Below are positions 8,510 to 16,870 of a stretch of 64,000 nt of DNA, piece after piece. Below the pieces are notes generated by a model, which was not told the origin of the DNA, made no database searches, and saw only the letters and a program-made list of their open reading frames with translations. Position 1 is the stretch's first letter. Each line of letters begins with the position of its first letter. The translations under genes were made by a program, and so were the position numbers. This DNA is from Phytohabitans flavus (lineage in GTDB: Bacteria > Actinomycetota > Actinomycetes > Mycobacteriales > Micromonosporaceae). The stretch is from contig NZ_AP022870.1 in assembly GCF_011764545.1 (NCBI RefSeq), positions 2,216,001 through 2,280,000 on the forward strand, in the 5' to 3' direction.

Positions 8510-9139
8510 TTAGGACGCGGCCCGCTCCAGCGTGGCCAGGAAGACCTCGATCGGCTGCGCTCCGGAGATGCCGTACGTCCGGTCGAAGACGAAGAACGGC
8601 ACCCCGTTCGCCCCGAGCGCACGGGCCTCGCGTATGTCGGCGCGGACCTCGTCGGCGTACGCGTCGCCCTCGAGCACCTTGCGCACCTCGTCCGCGGGCA
8701 GTCCCGCGTCGGTGCCGATCCGCACCAGCGTCTCGGTGTCGTCCACCGCCTCGCCCTCCACGAGCGCGGCCTGGAAGAGGCGCTCGTGGATCCCGTCCGC
8801 GAGGTCGCGCGTCGCGGCGAGGTGGGTCAGCCGGTGCGCGTCGAACGTGTTGGCGGTCAGCGACCGGTCGAGGTGGTACGTGAGGCCCTCCTCAGCCGCG
8901 AGGGAGGTGACCCGGTCCTGCATCGCCTGCGCCTGCGCGGGCGCCACCCCGTACTTGCTCGACAGCATGTCCGTCGTCGGCTGGTTTTCGCCGCGCGGCT
9001 GGGACGGGTCGAGCTGGAAGCTGCGCCAGGTGATCTCCACGTCGCCGGTGTGGTCGAAGCGGGTCAGGGCATTCTGCAGGCGCCGCTTCCCGATGTAGCA
9101 CCACGGGCAGACGACGTCGGACCAGACCTCGATCTTCAC
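8510..9139 (-). CDS. DsbA family oxidoreductase (FrnE/HCCA-isomerase-like)
   Basis: The 209-residue protein is a thioredoxin-fold thiol oxidoreductase with CPWC at residues 11-14 (WSDVVCPWCYIGKRRL). Helical insert and NGVPFFVFDRTYGISGAQP near residue 185 complete the DsbA/FrnE fold, including the cis-proline loop GVPFF. No signal peptide is present, so it is cytoplasmic like FrnE. The GTG at 9139 follows GAGGAGAAGG. It lies 14 bases after a small 39-codon ORF and is probably co-transcribed with it. Family members reduce or isomerise disulfides or act on polyketide-type substrates; the substrate here is unknown. Confidence 0.9.
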   Translation of the reverse strand: MKIEVWSDVVCPWCYIGKRRLQNALTRFDHTGDVEITWRSFQLDPSQPRGENQPTTDMLSSKYGVAPAQAQAMQDRVTSLAAEEGLTYHLDRSLTANTFDAHRLTHLAATRDLADGIHERLFQAALVEGEAVDDTETLVRIGTDAGLPADEVRKVLEGDAYADEVRADIREARALGANGVPFFVFDRTYGISGAQPIEVFLATLERAAS

Positions 9140-9153
9140 GTGCCTTCTCCTCG

Positions 9154-9273
9154 CTACCAGCAGGTGCCGTCGGCGGCGCACACGTCGGCGCCGTCCGCCT
9201 CTACCATGACGAGGGCGACGGGCGCCTCCTCGTCCTCGGGGGCCTCCGCGGCCTCCAGCTCGGGGTCATCCAC
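9154..9273 (-). CDS. Small acidic protein with C-terminal Cys pair (39 aa)
   Basis: GTG at 9273 follows GGGGAGCGGCGTC, a plausible ribosome site. The 39-residue product is strongly acidic at the start (VDDPELEAAEAPEDEEAP), then has ALVMVEADGADV and ends in CAADGTCW. Two cysteines separated by six residues and a terminal Trp resemble a processed or disulfide-bonded tail. The downstream DsbA-like gene starts 14 bases later, so the two are likely one operon. It is too short for standard gene finding; no family is recognised. Possible roles are a redox substrate of the DsbA protein or a peptide precursor, both inference. Confidence 0.55.
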   Translation of the reverse strand: MDDPELEAAEAPEDEEAPVALVMVEADGADVCAADGTCW

Positions 9274-9293
9274 GACGCCGCTCCCCGGGTATC

Positions 9294-9352
9294 TTGACGC
9301 AAGCCTCAATTTACGTCTCGAACCGTAGCACTAAACTTGGGGCCAGCGTCAA
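9294..9352. promoter_or_regulatory. Inverted-repeat operator between the DsbA operon and tetR
   Basis: The left arm TTGACGCAAGCCTCAATTTA (9294-9313) and the reverse complement of 9332-9352 share TTGACGC, GCC, CAA and TTA. The arms face each other across 18 bases. Position between divergent genes and just upstream of a TetR gene makes this a likely binding site for that regulator, controlling both directions. Confidence 0.6.
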
Positions 9353-9370
9353 CTTAGGTGGGGAGGGGTC

Positions 9371-10018
9371 ATGGCGAAGACGACGTTGCGCGCGGACGCC
9401 CGCCGCAACACCGAGAAGCTCCGCGTGGCCGCCCTGCTGGTCTTCCAGGAGAAAGGGCTGCACGCGCCGCTCGACGAGATCGCCCAGCGGGCCGGGGTGA
9501 GCTCCGGCACGCTGTACAACCGATTCGGCAGCCGCGAGGCCCTGATCGACGCCGTCGTGCCCGAGCTCGCCGCGCAGAGCCTCGGCAAGGTGGCCAAGCG
9601 GGCGCTCGCCGAGCGTGACCCGTGGGACGGGTTCGCCGGGTACGTGATGGGCGTATGCGAGCTACAGGCCAGCTGCCCCGCGCTCAACGACGTGATCTCC
9701 CGGCGGTACGCGTCCGAGCAGCTCACCGTCATCTGCCGGGTGACCGAGGAGCGCGAGCGGTACATCATCGAGCGTGCCCAGCGCGAGGGCCTGCTGCGCG
9801 CCGACTTCACCCGCGAGGACCTGCTCTTCGTCTTCTGGTCCACGGCGATGCTGGTGCGGCACAGCGCCGACGCCGCGCCGGACGCGTGGCGGCGCAGCGT
9901 CGGATTCCTCCTCGACGGGCTGCGTGCCGGGGCGGCGCACCCGCTGCCGGCCGAGCCGCTCACCCGCGACCAGATGGAGGAAGTGATGTTCCGGCTCGGC
10001 GAGGTCGGCGCGATCTAG
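9371..10018 (+). CDS. TetR/AcrR family transcriptional regulator
   Basis: The 215-residue protein has an N-terminal helix-turn-helix (LLVFQEKGLHAPLDEIAQRA then GVSSGTLYNRFGSREALID, residues 18-60) and a variable helical ligand domain. The ATG at 9371 follows GGGGAGGGG. An inverted repeat upstream is its likely operator, so it may control itself, the divergent DsbA/small-ORF operon, or both. The convergent GMC oxidoreductase gene shares the CTAG at its stop codon. The ligand is unknown. Confidence 0.9.
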   Translation: MAKTTLRADARRNTEKLRVAALLVFQEKGLHAPLDEIAQRAGVSSGTLYNRFGSREALIDAVVPELAAQSLGKVAKRALAERDPWDGFAGYVMGVCELQASCPALNDVISRRYASEQLTVICRVTEERERYIIERAQREGLLRADFTREDLLFVFWSTAMLVRHSADAAPDAWRRSVGFLLDGLRAGAAHPLPAEPLTRDQMEEVMFRLGEVGAI

Positions 10019-11463
10019 CCGGCCGCGATCGCCTCGGCGGTGCGCACCGCCAGCGCCATGCTGGTGAGCGTCGTGTTGCAGGCGACGCCCGCCGGAATCA
10101 CGCCACCGCCGCCGAGGTACAGGTTGTCCAGACCCCACACCTTCGCGTACGGGTCGACGACGCTCTCCCGCGCGTCCGCGCCCATCCGTGTGGTACCGGT
10201 GATGTGCAACGCGAAGCCGGCCTCCAGGAAGGCGGGCTCGGCCCCGGGCAGAAACTTGCCGAGCGCCGTCGCCGCCTTCGCCATGTCGGTCACCATGTCG
10301 TCGGCGCGGGCACGGTCCGCCACGTTCGCTCCGAAGTGGAACGTGGGCTGCGGCAAGCCGTACGGATCGGCGACCCGGTCGGAGAACGTCACCGCGTTCT
10401 CCCGCCGCACGTCACAGGTGCTGAACCACACCAGGTCGGTGACGGTGCGCCGGTCGACGCCGTCGGGTACCGCCGCGTAGCCGAAGATCCCGCGGTGCAG
10501 TTGGGCGTGCCACGGTCGCCCCTCGGCGACGGGTATCCACAGGTTCGGCTCGACCACATTGGGACCGTCGTCAAGTCGGCTGGCCAGGTCGTCGGAAAGG
10601 GCCACCTGGCAGGTGGCCATCGTCTGCTCGCAGAGGTACCGGCCGAGCGCGTCCGGCCGGATTCCGGAGGCCCAGAGCAGCTGCGGGGTGAGCACCGAGC
10701 CGCACGCCACGACGAATGTGTCGGCGACGAGCGTGCGCTCGGCGCCAGTGGCCAGATCGCGGACCACCGCGCCGGTGACCTGCCTTCCACTGTGGACGAG
10801 GGCGGTGCAGAGGTGCTCGGGGAGGAGCGTGAAGCGGGGGTCGTCGGCCACGCTTGGCGCATTGCGGTCGCCGCCCTTGAGGATGATCTCCGGGCCGCTC
10901 CAGTGGACTCGCGGGGGATCGACGCTGAGCCGCTCCACGGCGAGGGGGAGCTGGCGCACCTGATACCCGGCTTCGTTGAGCCTTTCCGTGACGACCCGGC
11001 CCTGGACCGACATTTCATAGGCGCTGGTGGTCGTGTGCAGAAGTTTTTCCGCGACGCCGTACAACCGGGAGAGCTCGTCGCCATCGACGAACGGAATGTG
11101 CTCGACGACCGGATGTGTCCGAGGAGTGGCACCCGCCCAGAAAATGCCCATCCCGCCGACCGCCCGTGCGGCCCGGGAGGCGCCGAGATTGGTGGCCGGA
11201 TCCTGGTCAGGGTTGATGTGCGAATCGCTTTCGGATCTCCGGCTCGATGGCACGGATATCCGCATCGCACTACTTCTGATCACGTCGGTAAATCTGTCCG
11301 GGTTGTGCTGGTAGATCGTTTCATTTCGCAGGTGGCGTCCCACCTCGCTGGATCGCTCCCCACCTGCGTCGATCATGGTGACATCGATTCCCGCGCCCAC
11401 CAGGAGCCGGGCGAATGTGCTGCCCACCGGGCCTGAACCGATGATGAGTGCGCTCTTCGCCAC
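10015..11463 (-). CDS. GMC family oxidoreductase (pyranose oxidase / C-glycoside oxidase-like)
   Basis: The 482-residue flavoenzyme opens with ALIIGSGPVGSTFARLLVGA, the FAD-binding Rossmann motif. GGMGIFWAGATPRTHP near residue 100 corresponds to the flavin-attachment region of pyranose 2-oxidases, but it lacks the THW motif that carries the covalent flavin. HITGTTRMGADAR near residue 425 and YLGGGGVIPAGVACNTTL near the C-terminus are the GMC active-site segments with the conserved His and Asn. The GTG at 11463 follows GGAGGCA. By family it should oxidise a sugar or glycoside C2/C3 hydroxyl; the non-covalent flavin form resembles bacterial C-glycoside 3-oxidases. It ends in a CTAG shared with the convergent tetR gene. 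Confidence 0.85.
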   Translation of the reverse strand: MAKSALIIGSGPVGSTFARLLVGAGIDVTMIDAGGERSSEVGRHLRNETIYQHNPDRFTDVIRSSAMRISVPSSRRSESDSHINPDQDPATNLGASRAARAVGGMGIFWAGATPRTHPVVEHIPFVDGDELSRLYGVAEKLLHTTTSAYEMSVQGRVVTERLNEAGYQVRQLPLAVERLSVDPPRVHWSGPEIILKGGDRNAPSVADDPRFTLLPEHLCTALVHSGRQVTGAVVRDLATGAERTLVADTFVVACGSVLTPQLLWASGIRPDALGRYLCEQTMATCQVALSDDLASRLDDGPNVVEPNLWIPVAEGRPWHAQLHRGIFGYAAVPDGVDRRTVTDLVWFSTCDVRRENAVTFSDRVADPYGLPQPTFHFGANVADRARADDMVTDMAKAATALGKFLPGAEPAFLEAGFALHITGTTRMGADARESVVDPYAKVWGLDNLYLGGGGVIPAGVACNTTLTSMALAVRTAEAIAAG

Positions 11464-11677
11464 GACTGCCTCCACGTGATCACGGGTGAAATGAAAGCTA
11501 GCCAGGCATTTAGCGGAGTGCATCCCGTAATCGGCCACACGTCGGCAATCCGTTCACCTGTTGTGTGATGGGGGTGTGAAGCAATTGTCGTCTTTACGTG
11601 GACATGTCGGTGGACGTTGGCGGTCGGGATGATTCATCTACCAACGTCACTCTCGAATTCTTGAAGCGTACCAGTTT

Positions 11678-12913
11678 TCATTGTGTCGACGGTTGGGTGC
11701 AGAGCCGCGCGGTGACGTCGCCGGCGAGCCTGGCGGCGGCGAGGCGCAGCGCGGTACGGGCGTTGAAGAACTCGTTTACCGGCGTCAGGCCGGCGAAGGC
11801 ACCGAAGAGGCGCTCTACCTCCGCCGGGTCGCGTCGCTCGGCCAGCGCCCGCAGGAACAGGCGCTCCGCTGGTCCACTGTGGTAGGTCGCCAGCCCGAGC
11901 GTGAAGTCGTACATCGGCCCGAGCGCTCGGTCGCGGTCGCGCTGGTGAGCGCCGAGCGCGTCGCGTAGCGGGCGGGCGCCGCCGAGGCCGGCGGCGATCG
12001 CGCCGGCGAGCCCTTCCGCGTCGCGCAGGGCGTTGGCGATGCCCTGCGCGGAGACGGGATCCATCGTCACGCCCGCGTCACCGACGAGGCACCACCCGGG
12101 CCCGTGCGCCGGCCGGACGTGGTTGGGCAGGTCGGGTGTCGTGCGCAGCCGCTCGGCTCGGGCGCCGGCCCGTACCCGGTCGCCGAGGTCGCCGCACCGG
12201 TCGAGCGCCGCGAGGTAGTTGGCCTCGGCGTCCGCGCGGAACGCGTCGAAGCCGGCGAGCGGCGCGGACACGTACACCATCGTGAGTCCGCCGTTGGTGG
12301 GGAAGACCGCCGCCGCGAGCCCGTCCCGATGGTGTAGCTCGCCGGTCGTCACCGGCACGCCCGCCCAGTACGTGTAGCTGGCGAACGACCGCGGTGACCG
12401 CTGCCGGTAGGCCCGGGCCCGCACCGCCCGGGCGACGAACGACCGCTTGCCGTCCGCGCCGACCACCAGGGCGGCGCGCTCGGTCCGAAGTTGACCACCG
12501 GGCGAACTTCCGCGGATGCCGGCCACGCGGCCGCCCTCCCAGACAAGCTCCTCGACCCGCCACCGCTCGCGCACTTCGGCCCCAGCCGCCCGCGCCGCGT
12601 CGACGAGCGCGTGGTCGAGCACGGTGCGGCGCGGGCTGTGGATGGCGCCGCCCGCGGGGAAGGCGCCGTCGAGCACGGCGGCCGGCGAGTCGAAGCGCAC
12701 GCGACGGGTGGACGGTGCGTCGCCGAGCCGGTCCAGCAGGCCCCACCGTGCCAGCCGCGCGACGCCCGGCGGCTGGATCTGGTGCGAGGAGATGGTGTCG
12801 CTGGGGAAGGCGGCCCGGTCGACCGCGAGGACCCGCAGTCCTTGGCGGGCCAGCAGGAGCGCCGTAGCGGCCCCGGCCACCCGCGCGCCCACCACGATCA
12901 CGTCGTATGCCAT
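11678..12913 (-). CDS. FAD-dependent oxidoreductase (aromatic hydroxylase / geranylgeranyl reductase-like)
   Basis: The 411-residue flavoprotein has VIVVGARVAGAATALLLARQ at residues 5-25 for the FAD ADP moiety, ALVVGADGKRSFVAR near residue 160 (DG motif) and GWCLVGDAGVTMDPVSAQGI near residue 285 (GD motif). These three motifs define the class A flavin monooxygenase/dehydrogenase fold. The substrate is unknown. The gene is divergent from a TetR regulator with a perfect palindrome between them, so it is the likely target of that repressor. Confidence 0.88.
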   Translation of the reverse strand: MAYDVIVVGARVAGAATALLLARQGLRVLAVDRAAFPSDTISSHQIQPPGVARLARWGLLDRLGDAPSTRRVRFDSPAAVLDGAFPAGGAIHSPRRTVLDHALVDAARAAGAEVRERWRVEELVWEGGRVAGIRGSSPGGQLRTERAALVVGADGKRSFVARAVRARAYRQRSPRSFASYTYWAGVPVTTGELHHRDGLAAAVFPTNGGLTMVYVSAPLAGFDAFRADAEANYLAALDRCGDLGDRVRAGARAERLRTTPDLPNHVRPAHGPGWCLVGDAGVTMDPVSAQGIANALRDAEGLAGAIAAGLGGARPLRDALGAHQRDRDRALGPMYDFTLGLATYHSGPAERLFLRALAERRDPAEVERLFGAFAGLTPVNEFFNARTALRLAAARLAGDVTARLCTQPSTQ

Positions 12914-12949
12914 CGCGTCCCCCGTCCACAGGTTGTTGGCTGTCCACAT

Positions 12950-12973
12950 TCACCATACGGTACCGTATGGTGA
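12950..12973. promoter_or_regulatory. Perfect 24-bp palindrome, TetR operator
   Basis: The bases 12950-12973 are a perfect inverted repeat centred on GGTACC, with half-site ACCGTATGGTGA. A weaker related copy (CCGTACGATAGCGTATG, about 12975-12991) follows and runs into the tetR start. The site lies in the 75-base gap between the flavoenzyme gene and tetR, so one repressor can shut both. Confidence 0.8.
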
Positions 12974-12988
12974 GCCGTACGATAGCGT

Positions 12989-13591
12989 ATGTCCATGGCC
13001 GAAGGAAAGCGGCGTTTGGCGCGGGAGGACTGGGTGGAGGCGGCGCTGGCCGCCATCGCGGAGGGCGGCGTGTCCGCGGTTGCCGTCGAGCCCATCGCCG
13101 CCCAGCTCGGCACCACGAAGGGGAGCTTCTACTGGCACTTCCCCAACCGCGCGGCGCTGCTGGAAGCCGCCCTCTCCGAGTGGGAGGAGCGCACCACCAC
13201 CGCCGTGATCGACGAGATCGCCAACGCCACCGAGGACCCGGCCGGCCAGCTCCGCACCCTCATCGTGCGGGTCATCGACGCCGCCGAGCGCGACCGCGTC
13301 GGCCCGGCCCTGCTCGCCGCGGCCGGGCAGCCGGCGGTGGCGAGGGCCATCGACCGCGTCACCCGCGCGCGGATCGGCCTGATCGTCACGGTCTTCAGCC
13401 GGCTCGGCTTCCCGTTGCCGGAGGCCCGGTCGCGCGCCCTGCTCGCGTACAGCGCGTACCTCGGCCACGCCCAGCTCGCCCACTCCACGGAGGGGGTCCT
13501 GCCGGACACCGCGGATGGCCGCCGCGCCTACCTGCGGGACGTCATGAGCGTCCTCACGGCGGACACCCGCACAGCAGCGTCGGATACCTGA
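12989..13591 (+). CDS. TetR/AcrR family transcriptional regulator
   Basis: The 200-residue protein has the helix-turn-helix AALAAIAEGGVSAVAVEPIA then LGTTKGSFYWHFPNRAALLE at residues 15-55. The C-terminal domain is a typical TetR ligand-binding helical bundle. The start at 12989 lies at the edge of a 24-bp palindrome, so binding would also block its own expression. The divergent flavoenzyme is the probable target. The ligand is likely that enzyme's substrate, by inference. Confidence 0.9.
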   Translation: MSMAEGKRRLAREDWVEAALAAIAEGGVSAVAVEPIAAQLGTTKGSFYWHFPNRAALLEAALSEWEERTTTAVIDEIANATEDPAGQLRTLIVRVIDAAERDRVGPALLAAAGQPAVARAIDRVTRARIGLIVTVFSRLGFPLPEARSRALLAYSAYLGHAQLAHSTEGVLPDTADGRRAYLRDVMSVLTADTRTAASDT

Positions 13592-13644
13592 CTGACCCCA
13601 CCCGGCCGCCCCGCTCGTACTGACAATGCCGGGAAGCCGATCAT

Positions 13645-14964
13645 GTGGGGGCGATTGTCATGGCTGTGGGCGCGGTGGCGCGGGCGGCGTTGTGGACAGC
13701 CGTGGTAGCCCACCTTCTTGTTGTGGAGTACCTGTTCATCCGCTACGGCCAGGGCAAGAACTCGCTGCTCACCGTCGGCAAGTTCTTCGGCCTCCACCTC
13801 GCGGCGATCATGATGCTTCAGATCGTGCTGGTGGCCCGCCTGCCGTGGCTCGATCGCCGGATCGGGATGGACCGGCTCACCGTGTGGCACCGGTGGATCG
13901 GCTTCGGCCTGGTCTGGACCCTCATCCTCCACTTCACGTTCATTATCGTCGGCTACGCCGACCTCGCCTCGCAGCCGCCGTGGGACACGTTCCTGAGCCT
14001 CGCCGGCGTCACCGCCTCACTGCTCGGCATGGTCGCGGCCGTCATCATCCTGGTGGTCGCCTCAATTTCCGTCCGGTACGTGCGGCGGCGCCTGCCGTAC
14101 GAGGCGTGGCACGGCCTCCACCTGCTGCTTTACGTCGCGCTCGGCATCGGGCTCGTGCACCAGGCCTTCGAAGGCACCACGTTCGACTCGACGTGGGCCA
14201 CCGTGTACTGGTGGTCGGTGTGGGGGCTCGTGCTTGCCGCCTTGCTCGCCGGACGCGTGGCGGTGCCGGTGTGGCGCAACCTCTACCACAGGTTTACGGT
14301 CGCCGCGGTGGTACCGGAGTCGGACAACGTCGTCTCCGTCCACATCACCGGCCAGCACCTCGACAAGCTGCCGGCGCGGGCCGGGCAGTTCTTCATCTGG
14401 CGGTTCCCCGGCCACCACGGCTGGTGGCGAGCCAACCCCTTCTCGCTCTCGGCCGCGCCCAACGGTCGTTCCCTCCGCCTCACCGCGAAGGCCGTCGGGA
14501 AGGGCAGCGCCGGGCTCCGCAACGTGCCGGTCGGCAGCCGGGTCTTCGTCGAGGGCCCCTACGGGGCATTCACCACCATCCACCAGACCCGCCCCGCGTC
14601 GCTGCTGATCGCAGGCGGCGTCGGCATCACCCCAATCCGCGCGCTGCTGGAGGAGCCGGGCGGGCCGACCACAGTCCTGTACCGCGTGCACACCGTGGAG
14701 GAGGCCGTGCTGCTGCCCGAGCTCCAGGCCCTCGCCAAGGCGCGCGGTGCGCAGCTCTACGTGCTCACTGGTCGCACCGGCGCGGGCACACCGCCGAACG
14801 TCCCGTTCGCGCCGGCCAACCTCGCCGCCGCCATCCCGGACATCGTGCAGCGGGACGTCTTCGTCTGCGGGCCACCGGCCATGACCGACGCCGTTGTCCA
14901 CAGCCTCCGGGCGCTCGGCGTTCCCCGGCGGCAGGTACACGCCGAGAAGTTCAGCCTGGCCTAA
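13645..14964 (+). CDS. Ferric reductase-like transmembrane flavocytochrome
   Basis: The 439-residue protein has six membrane helices in the first 215 residues with paired histidines suited to heme (FFGLHLAA, TVWHRWIGF, ILHFTF, AWHGLHLLLY). The cytoplasmic half has ANPFSLSAAP for FAD, LLIAGGVGITPIRALLE for NADP and VFVCGPPAMTDAV near the end. This is the ferric reductase/NADPH oxidase layout, moving electrons from NAD(P)H across the membrane. No 2Fe-2S domain is present. GTG at 13645 was kept; ATG at 13660 is also plausible. The amidohydrolase gene starts nine bases after its stop. Confidence 0.88.
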   Translation: MGAIVMAVGAVARAALWTAVVAHLLVVEYLFIRYGQGKNSLLTVGKFFGLHLAAIMMLQIVLVARLPWLDRRIGMDRLTVWHRWIGFGLVWTLILHFTFIIVGYADLASQPPWDTFLSLAGVTASLLGMVAAVIILVVASISVRYVRRRLPYEAWHGLHLLLYVALGIGLVHQAFEGTTFDSTWATVYWWSVWGLVLAALLAGRVAVPVWRNLYHRFTVAAVVPESDNVVSVHITGQHLDKLPARAGQFFIWRFPGHHGWWRANPFSLSAAPNGRSLRLTAKAVGKGSAGLRNVPVGSRVFVEGPYGAFTTIHQTRPASLLIAGGVGITPIRALLEEPGGPTTVLYRVHTVEEAVLLPELQALAKARGAQLYVLTGRTGAGTPPNVPFAPANLAAAIPDIVQRDVFVCGPPAMTDAVVHSLRALGVPRRQVHAEKFSLA

Positions 14965-14973
14965 AGTTGCGGG

Positions 14974-16587
14974 ATGTCCCGGCCTGACCTCGTCTTCGTC
15001 GGCGGCTCGGTCTTCGTGGGCGGCCGCTCCCGACCCGGCGGCGTCGCGGTGCGCGGCGGCCGCATCGTCGCCGTCGGCGACGAGGTCGGTGAGCTGGCCG
15101 GCCCGGGTACCGCCGTCGTCGACCTCGACGGTGGACTGCTGCTACCCGGGTTCACCGACGCGCACGCGCACCCGGTGTACGCGGGCATCCAGTTGCTCGG
15201 CTGCACCCTCGACCGGGACAGCGACGCCGCTGGGTATGTGGAAAACGTCCGCGCCTACGCCGCCGCACATCCGGACCTGCTGTGGATACGCGGCGGTGGA
15301 TGGTCGATGGAGGCGTTCCCGGGCGGCACCCCGCGCAAGGAGCCGCTCGACGAGGCAGTACCCGACCGCCCTGTGTACCTGCCCAACCGCGACTACCACG
15401 GCGCCTGGGTCAACAGCCGCGCGCTGGCCCTCGCCGGCATCGACCGCGACACCCCCGACCCGCCGGACGGCCGCATCGAGCGCGACCCCGACGGCGCGCC
15501 GACCGGCATGCTCCACGAGGGCGCCGCGCTGCTCGTCGGCCGGCTGCTGCCGCCGCTCACCGAGCGTGACCTGGACACGGCGTTCGACCTCGCACAGCGG
15601 CACCTCTTCGCGCTCGGCGTCACCGGCTGGCAGGACGCGATCGTCGGCTCGTACCTGGGTCAGCCCGACCCACTCGCCACCTACCTGCGCGCCGACGCGG
15701 ACGGCCGGCTGCGGGCACGGGTCACAGGTGCGCTGTGGTGGGACCGCGAGCGCGGCCTCGAACAGCTCGACGACCTCCGCGAACGCCGGACCACCGGGCG
15801 CCGGTTCGGCACGCCCGCCGTGAAGATCATGCTGGACGGTGTCGCGGAGAACTTCACGGCCGCGATGACCCAGCCGTACCGCGACGCGCACGGCCACGCC
15901 ACCGGCAACGCCGGCCTGTCCTTCGTGGACCCGGCCGCGCTGCGCGAGTACGTGACCCGCCTCGACGCCGAGGGCTTCCAGGTGCACTTCCACGCGCTCG
16001 GCGACCGCGCCGTCCGGGAGGCACTCGATGCCGTCGAGGCGGCCCGCGGTCGCAACGGACCGGGCGGAGGGCGCCACCACCTCGCCCACCTGCAGGTCGT
16101 GCAGGCCGCCGACGTGGCGCGCTTCGCGCAACTTGGGGCCGCCGCCAACATGCAGCCGCTGTGGGCCTGTCACGAGCCGCAGATGGACGAGCTGACGATC
16201 CCGTTCCTGGGGGACGGGCTGGCCGCGCGGCAGTACCCGTTCGGCGACCTGTACCGCGCCGGCGCGCACCTCGCCTTCGGCAGTGACTGGCCGGTCAGTA
16301 GCCCCGATCCGCTGTGGGGAGTGAAGGTCGCGGTGACGCGGGTGGCGCCCGGGGAGGCGGAGGCGCCCTTCCTCCCGGAGCAGGCGCTCGACCTGTCGAC
16401 GGCGCTCACCGCGTACACGGCCGGCAGCGCGTGGGTCAACCAGCACGATCGCGTCTGCGGGACCCTCGAGGTGGGGCTGGCGGCGGATCTGGTGACGCTC
16501 GACCGGGACCCGTTCGCCGGGCCGCCCGACGAGATCGACCTGGCGCGCGTCGTGCATACGTATGTCGACGGCGAGCGAGTCCACTAA
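14974..16587 (+). CDS. Amidohydrolase family protein (YtcJ-like)
   Basis: The 537-residue protein has the amidohydrolase-3 layout: GFTDAHAHPVYAG (first metal HxH, near residue 62), VKIMLDGVAENFT (near residue 285), VHFHALGDRAV and HHLAHLQVV (metal histidines, residues 335-375) and FGSDWPVSSPDP (metal Asp, near residue 435). YtcJ-like enzymes hydrolyse C-N bonds of exocyclic amides or cyclic ureas; the substrate is unknown. It may be co-transcribed with the flavocytochrome just upstream, although no functional link is obvious. Confidence 0.88.
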   Translation: MSRPDLVFVGGSVFVGGRSRPGGVAVRGGRIVAVGDEVGELAGPGTAVVDLDGGLLLPGFTDAHAHPVYAGIQLLGCTLDRDSDAAGYVENVRAYAAAHPDLLWIRGGGWSMEAFPGGTPRKEPLDEAVPDRPVYLPNRDYHGAWVNSRALALAGIDRDTPDPPDGRIERDPDGAPTGMLHEGAALLVGRLLPPLTERDLDTAFDLAQRHLFALGVTGWQDAIVGSYLGQPDPLATYLRADADGRLRARVTGALWWDRERGLEQLDDLRERRTTGRRFGTPAVKIMLDGVAENFTAAMTQPYRDAHGHATGNAGLSFVDPAALREYVTRLDAEGFQVHFHALGDRAVREALDAVEAARGRNGPGGGRHHLAHLQVVQAADVARFAQLGAAANMQPLWACHEPQMDELTIPFLGDGLAARQYPFGDLYRAGAHLAFGSDWPVSSPDPLWGVKVAVTRVAPGEAEAPFLPEQALDLSTALTAYTAGSAWVNQHDRVCGTLEVGLAADLVTLDRDPFAGPPDEIDLARVVHTYVDGERVH

Positions 16588-16720
16588 GGGCCTGCGGGTG
16601 GCGATCGCCGTCGGCAGCACGGCAACGGCGTCTTCCGCGCGAGGCTACGCGGGACAGGCGCCGGGTCACCCGCGGTCGCGCCGCTGGCGGGCCATCGGCG
16701 CGACCGGGAGACGAGGGACG

Positions 16721-16870
16721 CTAGGCCTGTTCATGAGGTTTGCCGAGGCGAGCCGGGGTCCAGGCGACGTCTGGTGGTGGCGGGCGGCCCGGTTTGTAGG
16801 TGACCGCCCGACGCCGCCAGACGCCGTCTGGGCCCGGCGCAGCCCGGCAAGGATTGAAACAGGGCCCTAA
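16721..16870. mobile_element. Possible miniature inverted-repeat element with central hairpin
   Basis: The ends CTAGGCCTGTTCA (left, 16721-16733) and, read from the right, TTAGGGCCCTGTTTCA (16870-16855) resemble each other and the GGCCTGTT-type ends of IS5-like elements. Inside, 16766-16787 and 16804-16825 form an imperfect hairpin with 18 of 22 bases paired, and CCAGACGCCGTCTGG (16817-16831) is a second palindrome. The 150-base piece has no gene. It may instead simply be the terminator between the convergent amidohydrolase and exporter genes. Confidence 0.3.

Noticed and set aside
16851..16860. GGATTGAAAC, which resembles the end of a type I CRISPR repeat
   Set aside because: Only one copy is present, with no spacers and no cas genes nearby.
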